Below, in pieces: positions 1 to 5,558 of a stretch of 5,558 nucleotides of DNA. A program made the translations under genes and the position numbers. The DNA is taken from the NCBI GenBank assembly GCA_025353525.1, contig JANXOO010000003.1:1-5558 (forward strand), given 5' to 3'. The notes beneath the pieces were generated by a model. That model saw only the letters and a program-made list of their open reading frames with translations. It searched no databases and was not told where the DNA came from. This stretch comes from Schlesneria sp. (GTDB taxonomy: Bacteria > Planctomycetota > Planctomycetia > Planctomycetales > Planctomycetaceae). Each line of letters starts with the position of its first letter. Positions within the stretch are counted from its first letter, which is position 1.

Positions 1-676
1 TGATCCAGGCGTCAGTGCCCTGTCGATAGAGGACCCCGCCCTTTGGAGCCTGCAAAACCGTCTTGGGATTGATGCCCGACAGCTTCACGGTGAGCGGTGT
101 ACCAGGAATATCATCCGGCAAGCGGATCGTCATGCGTCCAGGAACGCGGGTCACCGTGGCAGCGGTCACTGCATGGACGTAGTCCGAGATGTCAGCGGTT
201 GGTGCGCACCACAGCGTATCGGCACCGAATTTGTCCTGCAGGTTCGCGTTCCAAACAATCTTACCCGACAAATCGATGCAGACCAGATCGCCACTTTTGA
301 AGTAGCCGAAAACACTCTTTCCATCCGTGACACACGATGAATTGCAGCCTGACGCTTTTTTGTTCTTGCCTGGCTTCTCGACACCGATTGTTTGACGCCA
401 CGCTTCTTTTCCGTCCAGGCTGTAAGCCAACAGTGTGTTCTTGCCATTGATGCCGCATGTGAGGAATAGTTGATTGTCCCACACAACCGGAGTCGACGAT
501 CCACGACCCGGCAATTCCAGCTTCCAGGCAACGTTTTTGCTGTCGCTCCATTCCGTCGGGTAACCGGTCCCTTCGGCCACACCGCTAAAATCCGGACCGC
601 GCCAACTCGTCCAGTTTTTTGCATGAACGGGCGAAACCACAAGGACAGCCCAGCACAGCACGGCGATCAATCGCAT
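1..676 (-). CDS. Secreted PQQ-like beta-propeller repeat protein, partial (3' end outside window)
   Basis: 225 codons are visible, reading from ATG at 676 off the left edge with no stop. Residues 1-19 form a typical Sec signal peptide (short basic start, hydrophobic core, VHA cleavage site), so the product is probably exported. Residues 23-155 match the planctomycete 'WRGP' PQQ-repeat family. Visible signs are WRGPDFSGVAEG near 25-36, GRGSSTPVVW at 57-66, SLDGKEAW at 86-93 and SGDLVCIDLSGKIVW at 128-142, with the spacing of propeller blades. The role in this family is uncertain (BamB-like or dehydrogenase-like folds), so no enzymatic function is claimed. After Trp156 (base 209) the expected continuation, roughly WDLGTSPV, is missing. 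Residues 157-225 form a Pro/Thr/Val-rich segment I do not recognise. Neither other minus-strand frame restores the motif, so a simple frameshift does not explain it. The start is supported by a good ribosome binding site. The long gap and terminator upstream suggest the gene is transcribed separately from the ATPase gene. Confidence 0.85.
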   Translation of the reverse strand, partial: MRLIAVLCWAVLVVSPVHAKNWTSWRGPDFSGVAEGTGYPTEWSDSKNVAWKLELPGRGSSTPVVWDNQLFLTCGINGKNTLLAYSLDGKEAWRQTIGVEKPGKNKKASGCNSSCVTDGKSVFGYFKSGDLVCIDLSGKIVWNANLQDKFGADTLWCAPTADISDYVHAVTAATVTRVPGRMTIRLPDDIPGTPLTVKLSGINPKTVLQAPKGGVLYRQGTDAWI

Positions 677-683
677 CGGAATT

Positions 684-688
684 TCCTT
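684..688 (-). promoter_or_regulatory. Ribosome binding site of the PQQ-like gene
   Basis: On the minus strand AAGGA lies 7 bases upstream of the ATG at 676. This is canonical Shine-Dalgarno sequence and spacing. It settles the start codon and supports this frame over a longer competing open frame (642-166) on the same strand. Confidence 0.75.
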
Positions 689-955
689 CAGTGGGACTGA
701 GACACAGGTTGAAAGTGATTTTGTAAGACGCCGACACCACGCATGCGGACGAAAACAAGAACCTCGCCCGGTTCGACAAACGATGCCGGTGCCAATTCGA
801 TCGCTGCTTGCGCCTTGCAAAACACCGATTCGACGACAGCAGCACTCATGCTTTCCATCAGTGCCAATCTATACGACCAATTGGCAGAGAGCAAGCAGTG
901 GATCAGGCGACTGTCAGGCGACCGGCAGTGGAAAATCGACCGTCTGGAAAACGGG

Positions 956-976
956 GACCCCGGCGCGCCGGGGGTC
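956..976 (-). terminator. GC-rich hairpin downstream of the ATPase-SPFH gene, likely terminator
   Basis: Bases 958-973 form a perfect 16-base palindrome (CCCCGGCGCGCCGGGG). The stem extends to 956-976 if G974 is bulged. It begins about 58 bases past the stop codon of the ATPase-SPFH gene in the direction of transcription. On the minus strand the stem is followed by CCCGTTTTCC, so the U-run is short and interrupted. It could be an intrinsic terminator of moderate quality, or the core of a repeated palindromic element. Confidence 0.5.
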
Positions 977-996
977 TTCCTGGTGCCTGTCCCCCT
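956..996 (-). repeat. Candidate dispersed palindromic intergenic repeat
   Basis: The minus strand reads a GGGGGACAGGCACC tract (996-983), a short spacer, and then the GC palindrome (976-956). The words GGGGACAGGCACC and its complement GGTGCCTGTCCCC recall intergenic repeat elements that I associate with planctomycetes and other bacteria. That is a recollection, not a search result. Only one copy is in the window, so its repeated nature is inferred. Confidence 0.3.
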
Positions 997-1033
997 TTCT
1001 CAGCGACTGGTATTTTCTTTCCTGCCGGTCGCC

Positions 1034-4000
1034 TTAATCGCGACTTTGAATGGCGGAACCCGATGATGTCGAACCCTGCGAGCCAGAACTTTGTGTTTTG
1101 GGACCCTGGACACCCGGAACCGATTCGCCAAGCCACAGGTGCCGTCGACCGGCGGCTTTGTCATCGATAATTGTCAACGTTCGATGTGACAGGACTTCGG
1201 TCAGCGATGTCCAGTAGAGATGCTGACTCGTAAGGTGCTGGTGTCTGGAATATTCCGCGAACAGGTTTTCAAACCGATATGATGCCCCCAGTGCCGATTG
1301 TGCATGCCGAAGTCTGGCCACGTCGCCTTCATTCAGAATAGCCGCCGCCGAGCCTGATAACCGAGATCGACCTTGTGCGACGTCCCCGATCAATTGCTGC
1401 CACAGTTCATCACTCAATTGCCAATCGGTTCGGGTCGGTGAATTCAAAACGTCTGGCAGTCGCTTTTGAGCCGAGCGTTGCAGCAGCGTCAGCGCGTCTT
1501 CCCCGATCGCTGCCAGTAATGTCCTCGACGCGTACGAGTCTGCCTCGTTAATAAGCAATTCGCGGTCTTCGAGGGCGTCGGCAACCAGGCGGTAGGCCGG
1601 AACAACCGGTTGCGGCGGGTGGACATCGAGCCATTGCAGATCGACTATGTCGATGCCGAGTTGGTATTTGGCAATCCGCTCACGCAGTCTGGAAAGCGAT
1701 TGTCGTTCGAGGCGTGCTCGTTGTTCTGTCAGCAAACTGTCAAGCGAAGCGGTCGCAGCCACCTCGCGCAATACGCTTTCGGCAGCCGCTCGCAGAACTT
1801 CATCCGGCTTTCGACTCCCCGCAAACACAAATTGAACCGGCGTGATGACCCGATACTGGACTTCGGCCATCAATTCCACAGGCACTTCGTCAGCCGTGAG
1901 CATCACGGATTCGTTTGCGATGGACGCGTGCTCACGATCTTCATGTGTTGTCGTCCATTCGATTGTCGGCAGATTGTCGATTGAACCATGTTCGTTCAGA
2001 AAGACAATGGCCGTCCCGCGCCGGTCGGCCATTGTCTTCGGATCGGTCGCACGAACGACCGCAGCTGTCGCCGACGGTCGGCGACCCGCGTTCGTCGCCA
2101 CCTGCGATTCGCGATATCCGATAGTAACGCTTCGAATTCGATCCGGCTTCTCTCGAATAACGCGTTCGAGTGGCCTTGGCCAGCGCCAGTGAAACCCCGC
2201 TGGCAATTCGGCCTCGAACCGGCCGAATCGAGTCACCACGGCTCGTTCGTCCGCCGTGAGGATCACGATTCCGGACAACAACCAGGCCGCGACAGCCGCA
2301 GCACCGACAAGTTTTGCGCCCAGTTGCCATCTCTCGATGCACCAGAACACCAGCTTCGCAGGCGACGCATTTTCGACAAGCCAGTCGGCCCCGTACAGCA
2401 AACCGTTCAATCCACGCGTGAGCAATGAAGTAGAATGTGCTTCAAACCAGAGTAACCGCATGGCATTTGCCATCACCGCCAGCGAAGCGATCTCGTGAAA
2501 CATCGCTCCGCCAATCGGATTGAGCCAGCCCAGCGAACAGGCAAGGACTCCGAGTCCATTCAATCCGAACGCGAACAACAAGATACTTTGCCAGATGTTC
2601 TGGACGAGGGCTCGCGACAGTCGTACCAGTCCGGGAAGCGGTCGCAACGGATCGCCTAACAGAACGATGTCTCCCGCCGCTGCTGCAAGATCCCCGCCTG
2701 CCGTTCCCAGCGCCAGCCCCACATCGGCGGTCGCCAAAGCCGGTGCGTCATTGATTCCATCGCCGACCATCGCGATCCGATGCCCTTCACGCCGCGATGC
2801 GTCAATCCAGCTCGCTTTGTCCTGCGGAAGTTGCTCGGTGGCAACGTGCGAAAACAGTTCCAGTGATTTGACGACCGCGTCGGCCGGTTGTGGCCGGTCC
2901 CCGGTTAAAAGGACAAACCGACGGATGCCAATTTCCTGCAACTCGTCGAGCACCTGTCGCGACTCGGATCGAATCGTCTCGCGAACACCGATGACTCCGA
3001 TGACAGTCCCGTCGACCGCCACGACCAGCGGTGATTCACCCGCCGACTCGCGATCCTTCAGCAACACTGAAATCTCGTCTGAAAAATCAATTTCGCCGTG
3101 ATCGAGGGCTCGCCGATTGCCAACCACGATCGTTGACAGGGACGACCCCGAAGCAGTCTGCGGGTTTGACGACGAAGCATCGACTGGCTCCCTGACAGCA
3201 GTGGCATTGGCGAGCAGAACTTCCGTCGAGATGGAAGCAATGACTCCGGCTGACGTGACTGCTTCGAATTCCTGCGGTTCCGGAATTGACAGGCCCAGTT
3301 TCTCGGCGGACTGGACAATAATACGGGCGATCGGGTGTTCGCTGTTTCGCTCGGCGATCGCGGCAATCCGGAGGACGTCGTTCGCGGCATATTGAGATGT
3401 CCTGGTAATTTCGCCCAACGCCAGTGAACCCTGGGTCAGCGTTCCGGTCTTGTCGAATACAAATGTGTCGACCGACGCGAGTCGTTCCAGAACCGCCGAA
3501 CCTTTGACGACAACACCGCGACGAGCCAGCCATGCGAGCGAAGCCATCGCTGCACAGGGGGTAGCCAGAACCAGTGGACAAGGACAAGCGACGACCAGCA
3601 CGGCCAGTGCGGGCAAATAGCCTGCCTGCCATGTCCCAAGTGCCACTCGCCAGCCAAGCAACGTCGCAGCTGCAGCAATCGCAACAGCTGGCAGAAAATA
3701 TCTGGCCATGCGGTCGGCGGTTCGTTCAAGGTCCCCTTTGCGTGACATCGCGGTGCCGACGAGTTGAGCCACAGCGGCCAGTGCCGTTCCGTCCCCGATC
3801 GATTCAGCGACGACAGTCAGTGATCCGTACTGATTCAGAGTTCCAGCCAGAACCCGGTCTCCCGGACGTTTGTCGATCGGAAGGCTCTCACCGGTAAAAG
3901 GGCTTTGATCGACGACGGATTTCCCGGCGACAACGTGCCCGTCGACCGGAATCCGTTCTCCAGGCCGTACTGTCAAAACGTCTCCGAGACGGACATCGTT

Positions 4001-4501
4001 GATCTGAACATCCTGTTCGCGACCGTCGGAGCTGCGATGCACGATTTCGGGCCATAAATCAAACGTTTGTCTGACGGCCCAACGCGCGCGGTCGATGGTG
4101 TAACCCTCAACACTCTCGCCAATCAACGAAATCAGGACGACGAATCCCGCAGTCTGATGTTCGCCAAGTACGATCGCCGACAGACACGCCAAAGCGAGGG
4201 CCAGATCGGCTCCGAACCGTCCCGACAACAGGCCGTCGAGCGTGTGATAAAGAATTCGCGACCCGCCCAGAATCGCCGAAAGCAGTGCCAGGCGATATCC
4301 GAAGAGGCTCGCATTGGCCGCTGCGATTTTTGCCGACGCCGCCCCTGCTGAAAGGACCCAGTCTGCTACCAGCAACGCACTGACCAGCAGCGTCAAAAGA
4401 TACAAGGGAGCCGACTGGTAGTGAAAACCAGGACGCACCGCGACATCGCTCGCGGAATCACCGCGAAACATTTCGGACGTCGACTGGGGAATGTAATGCA
4501 T
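1034..4501 (-). CDS. P1B-type metal-transporting P-type ATPase fused to an HflK-like SPFH (band 7) domain
   Basis: One continuous 1155-residue frame. Part 1 (residues 1-686) is a complete P1B ATPase that uses ATP to move a metal ion across the inner membrane. It has four early hydrophobic segments (about 31-51, 66-86, 96-112, 116-134), actuator TGES (203-206), M3 (267-290), M4 with CPCP (306-309), phosphorylation site DKTGTLT (Asp350), N-domain HP (His389), TGDRP (533-537), hinge GDGINDAP (580-587), and M5/M6 (638-685). There is no N-terminal CxxC domain. M6 carries Phe668-His669-Glu670, so the metal is unassigned. The nucleotide-binding GxG is changed (Ser417-Ala-Gly419), and residues 431-456 look like an insert. 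Part 2 has a ninth helix (729-748), then ADERAVVTRFGRF, LTADE (868-872), VQYRV, DVHPPQPVV (959-967), EDRELLINEADSYA (978-991) and a terminal RRHLWLG, together matching full-length HflK. The tail (1131-1155) is Ser/Gly-rich. The start is the first possible in this frame, because a stop lies at 4519-4517. GGAG is only 2 bases from the ATG and GAGA is 9 away. The upstream gene encodes a second SPFH protein. Confidence 0.93.
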   Translation of the reverse strand: MHYIPQSTSEMFRGDSASDVAVRPGFHYQSAPLYLLTLLVSALLVADWVLSAGAASAKIAAANASLFGYRLALLSAILGGSRILYHTLDGLLSGRFGADLALALACLSAIVLGEHQTAGFVVLISLIGESVEGYTIDRARWAVRQTFDLWPEIVHRSSDGREQDVQINDVRLGDVLTVRPGERIPVDGHVVAGKSVVDQSPFTGESLPIDKRPGDRVLAGTLNQYGSLTVVAESIGDGTALAAVAQLVGTAMSRKGDLERTADRMARYFLPAVAIAAAATLLGWRVALGTWQAGYLPALAVLVVACPCPLVLATPCAAMASLAWLARRGVVVKGSAVLERLASVDTFVFDKTGTLTQGSLALGEITRTSQYAANDVLRIAAIAERNSEHPIARIIVQSAEKLGLSIPEPQEFEAVTSAGVIASISTEVLLANATAVREPVDASSSNPQTASGSSLSTIVVGNRRALDHGEIDFSDEISVLLKDRESAGESPLVVAVDGTVIGVIGVRETIRSESRQVLDELQEIGIRRFVLLTGDRPQPADAVVKSLELFSHVATEQLPQDKASWIDASRREGHRIAMVGDGINDAPALATADVGLALGTAGGDLAAAAGDIVLLGDPLRPLPGLVRLSRALVQNIWQSILLFAFGLNGLGVLACSLGWLNPIGGAMFHEIASLAVMANAMRLLWFEAHSTSLLTRGLNGLLYGADWLVENASPAKLVFWCIERWQLGAKLVGAAAVAAWLLSGIVILTADERAVVTRFGRFEAELPAGFHWRWPRPLERVIREKPDRIRSVTIGYRESQVATNAGRRPSATAAVVRATDPKTMADRRGTAIVFLNEHGSIDNLPTIEWTTTHEDREHASIANESVMLTADEVPVELMAEVQYRVITPVQFVFAGSRKPDEVLRAAAESVLREVAATASLDSLLTEQRARLERQSLSRLRERIAKYQLGIDIVDLQWLDVHPPQPVVPAYRLVADALEDRELLINEADSYASRTLLAAIGEDALTLLQRSAQKRLPDVLNSPTRTDWQLSDELWQQLIGDVAQGRSRLSGSAAAILNEGDVARLRHAQSALGASYRFENLFAEYSRHQHLTSQHLYWTSLTEVLSHRTLTIIDDKAAGRRHLWLGESVPGVQGPKTQSSGSQGSTSSGSAIQSRD

Positions 4502-4610
4502 CGCTCCAAATCTCGATCAAACGGCGGCAATTTGCCCGCCCGCTTCTGTGCTGTGGAACTCAAATAGACTTTACGCGTTCTGTATTAATGCCATTGGCCC
4601 AAATATGTCG
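4502..4610 (-). other. Short intergenic gap between the SPFH gene and the ATPase-SPFH gene
   Basis: The 109-base spacing on the same strand is compatible with co-transcription, but also leaves room for a separate promoter. The AT-richer part (about 4558-4605) holds TTAATA- and TATTTG-like words, but no pair with proper -35/-10 spacing could be supported. The part closest to the ATPase start contains a small hairpin (listed separately). Confidence 0.5.
4523..4540 (-). promoter_or_regulatory. Small GC hairpin 21 bases upstream of the ATPase-SPFH start codon
   Basis: GGCGGCAATTTGCCCGCC on the plus strand folds as a stem of six pairs with one bulged base and a five-base loop. On the transcript it ends 21 bases before the ATG, next to an imperfect ribosome binding site (GGAG too close, GAGA slightly distant). 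It could attenuate read-through or modulate translation. It has no U-run, so a true terminator is less likely. A chance fold is also possible. Confidence 0.25.
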
Positions 4611-5558
4611 TCAGGGAATTAACACTCCTCGTTCGGCTGGTCGGTCGAATGTCTTTTCCGGTGAAATTGTCAAATCAAATGGTCGATCTCCCTCGAGGAC
4701 AAACTTCGTTTTAGCGCTTTCAAGGACTTCTTTCAGCGTTACGAGACTCAGTCGATTCATGACGAGCTGTCGCGTGTCACGATAGGTTCGTCCGCTTCGT
4801 TCGGCATCGCGCTGAATCTGATTTGTCAGCGTCACGAATCTGTCGGCAGAACCCTGTGCGGCAGAGCGTTTCGACTGACGGTCTCGCTCGGCATCGTCCT
4901 GAAACTTCCTCGCGTCGGCCTGCGATTCAGAGGATTTCTTTTCGGCATACCCGCGTGCTTCGTGAATCGATCGCGCCATGTCCGCGCGCGCGTTTGAGAC
5001 ATCAAGGAATTCGGCTTTCGCTCGGGCGGGCGGTTCGGCACGATCAATTGTTACCTGCTCGACCTCGCAACCAAGTCGCCCTGCCCGAATCTGACTGCGA
5101 ACGTCATTGAGCAAACGTCGATTCAGTTCGGCCAACCCCTGCGTATGGACGAAATCGACGCCACTGCGTGAAATCAGATCGGTGGCCGTCGTTTCGACCA
5201 GCAGCTGCAATCTCCGAATCGGAGAACGGTCACCGTACAACCACTCGGCAACGTGTTCCTCTGACACCCGGTACTGCACATTGATTTTCAGCAACAACAG
5301 ATTCTTGTCGCCCGTCAAATAGGTTGAGGGCCGCGCAGCCGAAGTCGGCATCAGGAAATTCGGATCCGCCTCGACATCACCAAGAGTCAACGTCCGGACC
5401 TCGTGAAAATTGACGCGATCAACCCGAGCCAGCGGCCATGGAAGATCGAATTGCAACCCGCTCGAACGGGTTGGCAAAACGACGCGACCGAATCGACGGA
5501 CGACCGCCTTTTCATTGGCCGGCACAATAAACAGTCCGGCCACGACACAGGCCGCAGC
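4611..5558 (-). CDS. SPFH/band-7 protein of the HflK/HflC family, partial (N-terminus outside window)
   Basis: 315 codons are visible, ending at TGA 4613-4611. The frame is open to the window edge, so the true start lies upstream. A GTG at 5543 falls inside the membrane segment and is unlikely to be the start. The first visible residues (AAACVVAGLFIVPANE) look like the end of a transmembrane helix running straight into the SPFH domain, as in HflK and HflC. Supporting segments are EKAVVRRFGR (16-25), LPWPLARVDRVN (39-50), LTGDKNLLLL (81-90), INVQYRV (92-98) and the VEQVTIDRAEPPA region (166-178). A charged Ala/Glu/Gln/Lys/Arg-rich stretch (about 180-255) is probably coiled coil. An HflK-like end follows (RLSLVTLKEVLESAKTKFVLEGD, 269-291). 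HflK and HflC are inner-membrane proteins that assemble into large rings and modulate FtsH proteolysis. Since the next gene carries another HflK-like domain, the two probably form the paired partners of one assembly (inference). The C-terminal form is closer to HflK than HflC, so no symbol is given. Confidence 0.88.
   Translation of the reverse strand, partial: AAACVVAGLFIVPANEKAVVRRFGRVVLPTRSSGLQFDLPWPLARVDRVNFHEVRTLTLGDVEADPNFLMPTSAARPSTYLTGDKNLLLLKINVQYRVSEEHVAEWLYGDRSPIRRLQLLVETTATDLISRSGVDFVHTQGLAELNRRLLNDVRSQIRAGRLGCEVEQVTIDRAEPPARAKAEFLDVSNARADMARSIHEARGYAEKKSSESQADARKFQDDAERDRQSKRSAAQGSADRFVTLTNQIQRDAERSGRTYRDTRQLVMNRLSLVTLKEVLESAKTKFVLEGDRPFDLTISPEKTFDRPAERGVLIP

Larger units (their letters stand above)
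677..1033. other. Intergenic region, no convincing gene
   Basis: This 357-base gap separates the ATPase-SPFH gene from the PQQ-like gene. It contains a GC-rich palindrome (see the terminator entry) and the tract GGGGGACAGGCACC (minus strand, 983-996), which looks like part of a dispersed intergenic repeat. The octamer CAGGCGAC occurs twice, at 904-911 and 915-922. A minus-strand open stretch ending with a stop at 688 contains a short segment (FVEPGEVLVFVRMRG) reminiscent of NTF2/SnoaL-like proteins. It lacks a ribosome binding site and is too short to be a complete domain. Open frames on the plus strand here show no family resemblance. No clear sigma-70 type promoter for the PQQ-like gene could be picked by eye. 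Confidence 0.6.

Noticed and set aside
166..642. 158-residue minus-strand open frame overlapping the PQQ-like gene
   Set aside because: It is in a different frame from the ribosome-binding-site-supported ATG at 676. That frame gives a signal peptide and recognisable PQQ-repeat sequence, while this one gives unstructured basic sequence.
904..922. CAGGCGAC repeated twice with an 11-base period
   Set aside because: Two short copies only. This is too little to call an operator, a tandem repeat or a CRISPR-like structure.
743..1066. 107-residue plus-strand open frame in the intergenic gap
   Set aside because: It runs through the GC palindrome and past the end of the ATPase-SPFH gene on the opposite strand. 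It has no ribosome binding site and no recognisable domain.
2520..3101. 193-residue open frame on the plus strand
   Set aside because: It lies entirely antisense to the conserved ATPase P- and N-domain region. Its translation is Ser/Arg/Pro-rich with no family resemblance, as expected for a shadow frame in GC-biased codons.
3087..3632. 181-residue minus-strand open frame within the ATPase gene
   Set aside because: It is an out-of-frame shadow of the ATPase N-domain, where the true frame carries the DKTGT and HP motifs.
4558..4605. Possible promoter for the ATPase-SPFH gene in the AT-richer part of the gap
   Set aside because: TTAATA- and TATTTG-like words exist, but no -35/-10 pair with acceptable spacing was found, so it is not annotated.

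Overview
The window looks like a piece of a planctomycete-type chromosome (phylum inferred, not proven). The grounds are moderately GC-rich DNA, a secreted PQQ-propeller protein of the 'WRGP' type that is abundant in Planctomycetota, and HflK-like SPFH proteins resembling those of that phylum. All supported genes lie on the minus strand, so transcription runs from high to low coordinates.

Layout in order of transcription. (1) 5558-4611 holds an SPFH/band-7 protein of the HflK/HflC family. Its N-terminus is cut off by the window edge. (2) A 109-base gap (4610-4502) contains a small hairpin just ahead of the next start codon. (3) 4501-1034 is one uninterrupted 1155-residue reading frame that joins two proteins normally made separately: a complete P1B-type (heavy-metal type) P-type ATPase, residues about 1-686, and a complete HflK-like SPFH protein, residues about 728-1130, which keeps its own transmembrane helix. 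(4) A 357-base non-coding stretch (1033-677) carries a strong GC-rich palindrome, a likely terminator, next to what may be a dispersed intergenic repeat. It also holds a short open frame resembling part of an NTF2/SnoaL-like domain. (5) 676-1 is the 5' part of a secreted PQQ beta-propeller-like protein. Its second half stops resembling the family abruptly, and it runs off the window.

The main result is the pump-SPFH fusion next to a second SPFH gene. HflK and HflC classically form large hetero-oligomeric membrane cages. Here one partner appears to be covalently tied to a metal-transporting ATPase, which suggests (inference) a pump array built into an SPFH assembly. The predicted topology fits: eight ATPase helices return the chain to the cytoplasm, and a ninth helix then places the SPFH domain on the outer face, where HflK normally sits. 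The transported metal cannot be assigned. There is no N-terminal CxxC metal-binding domain, and the last ATPase helix carries an unusual Phe-His-Glu motif in place of the common copper or zinc signatures.
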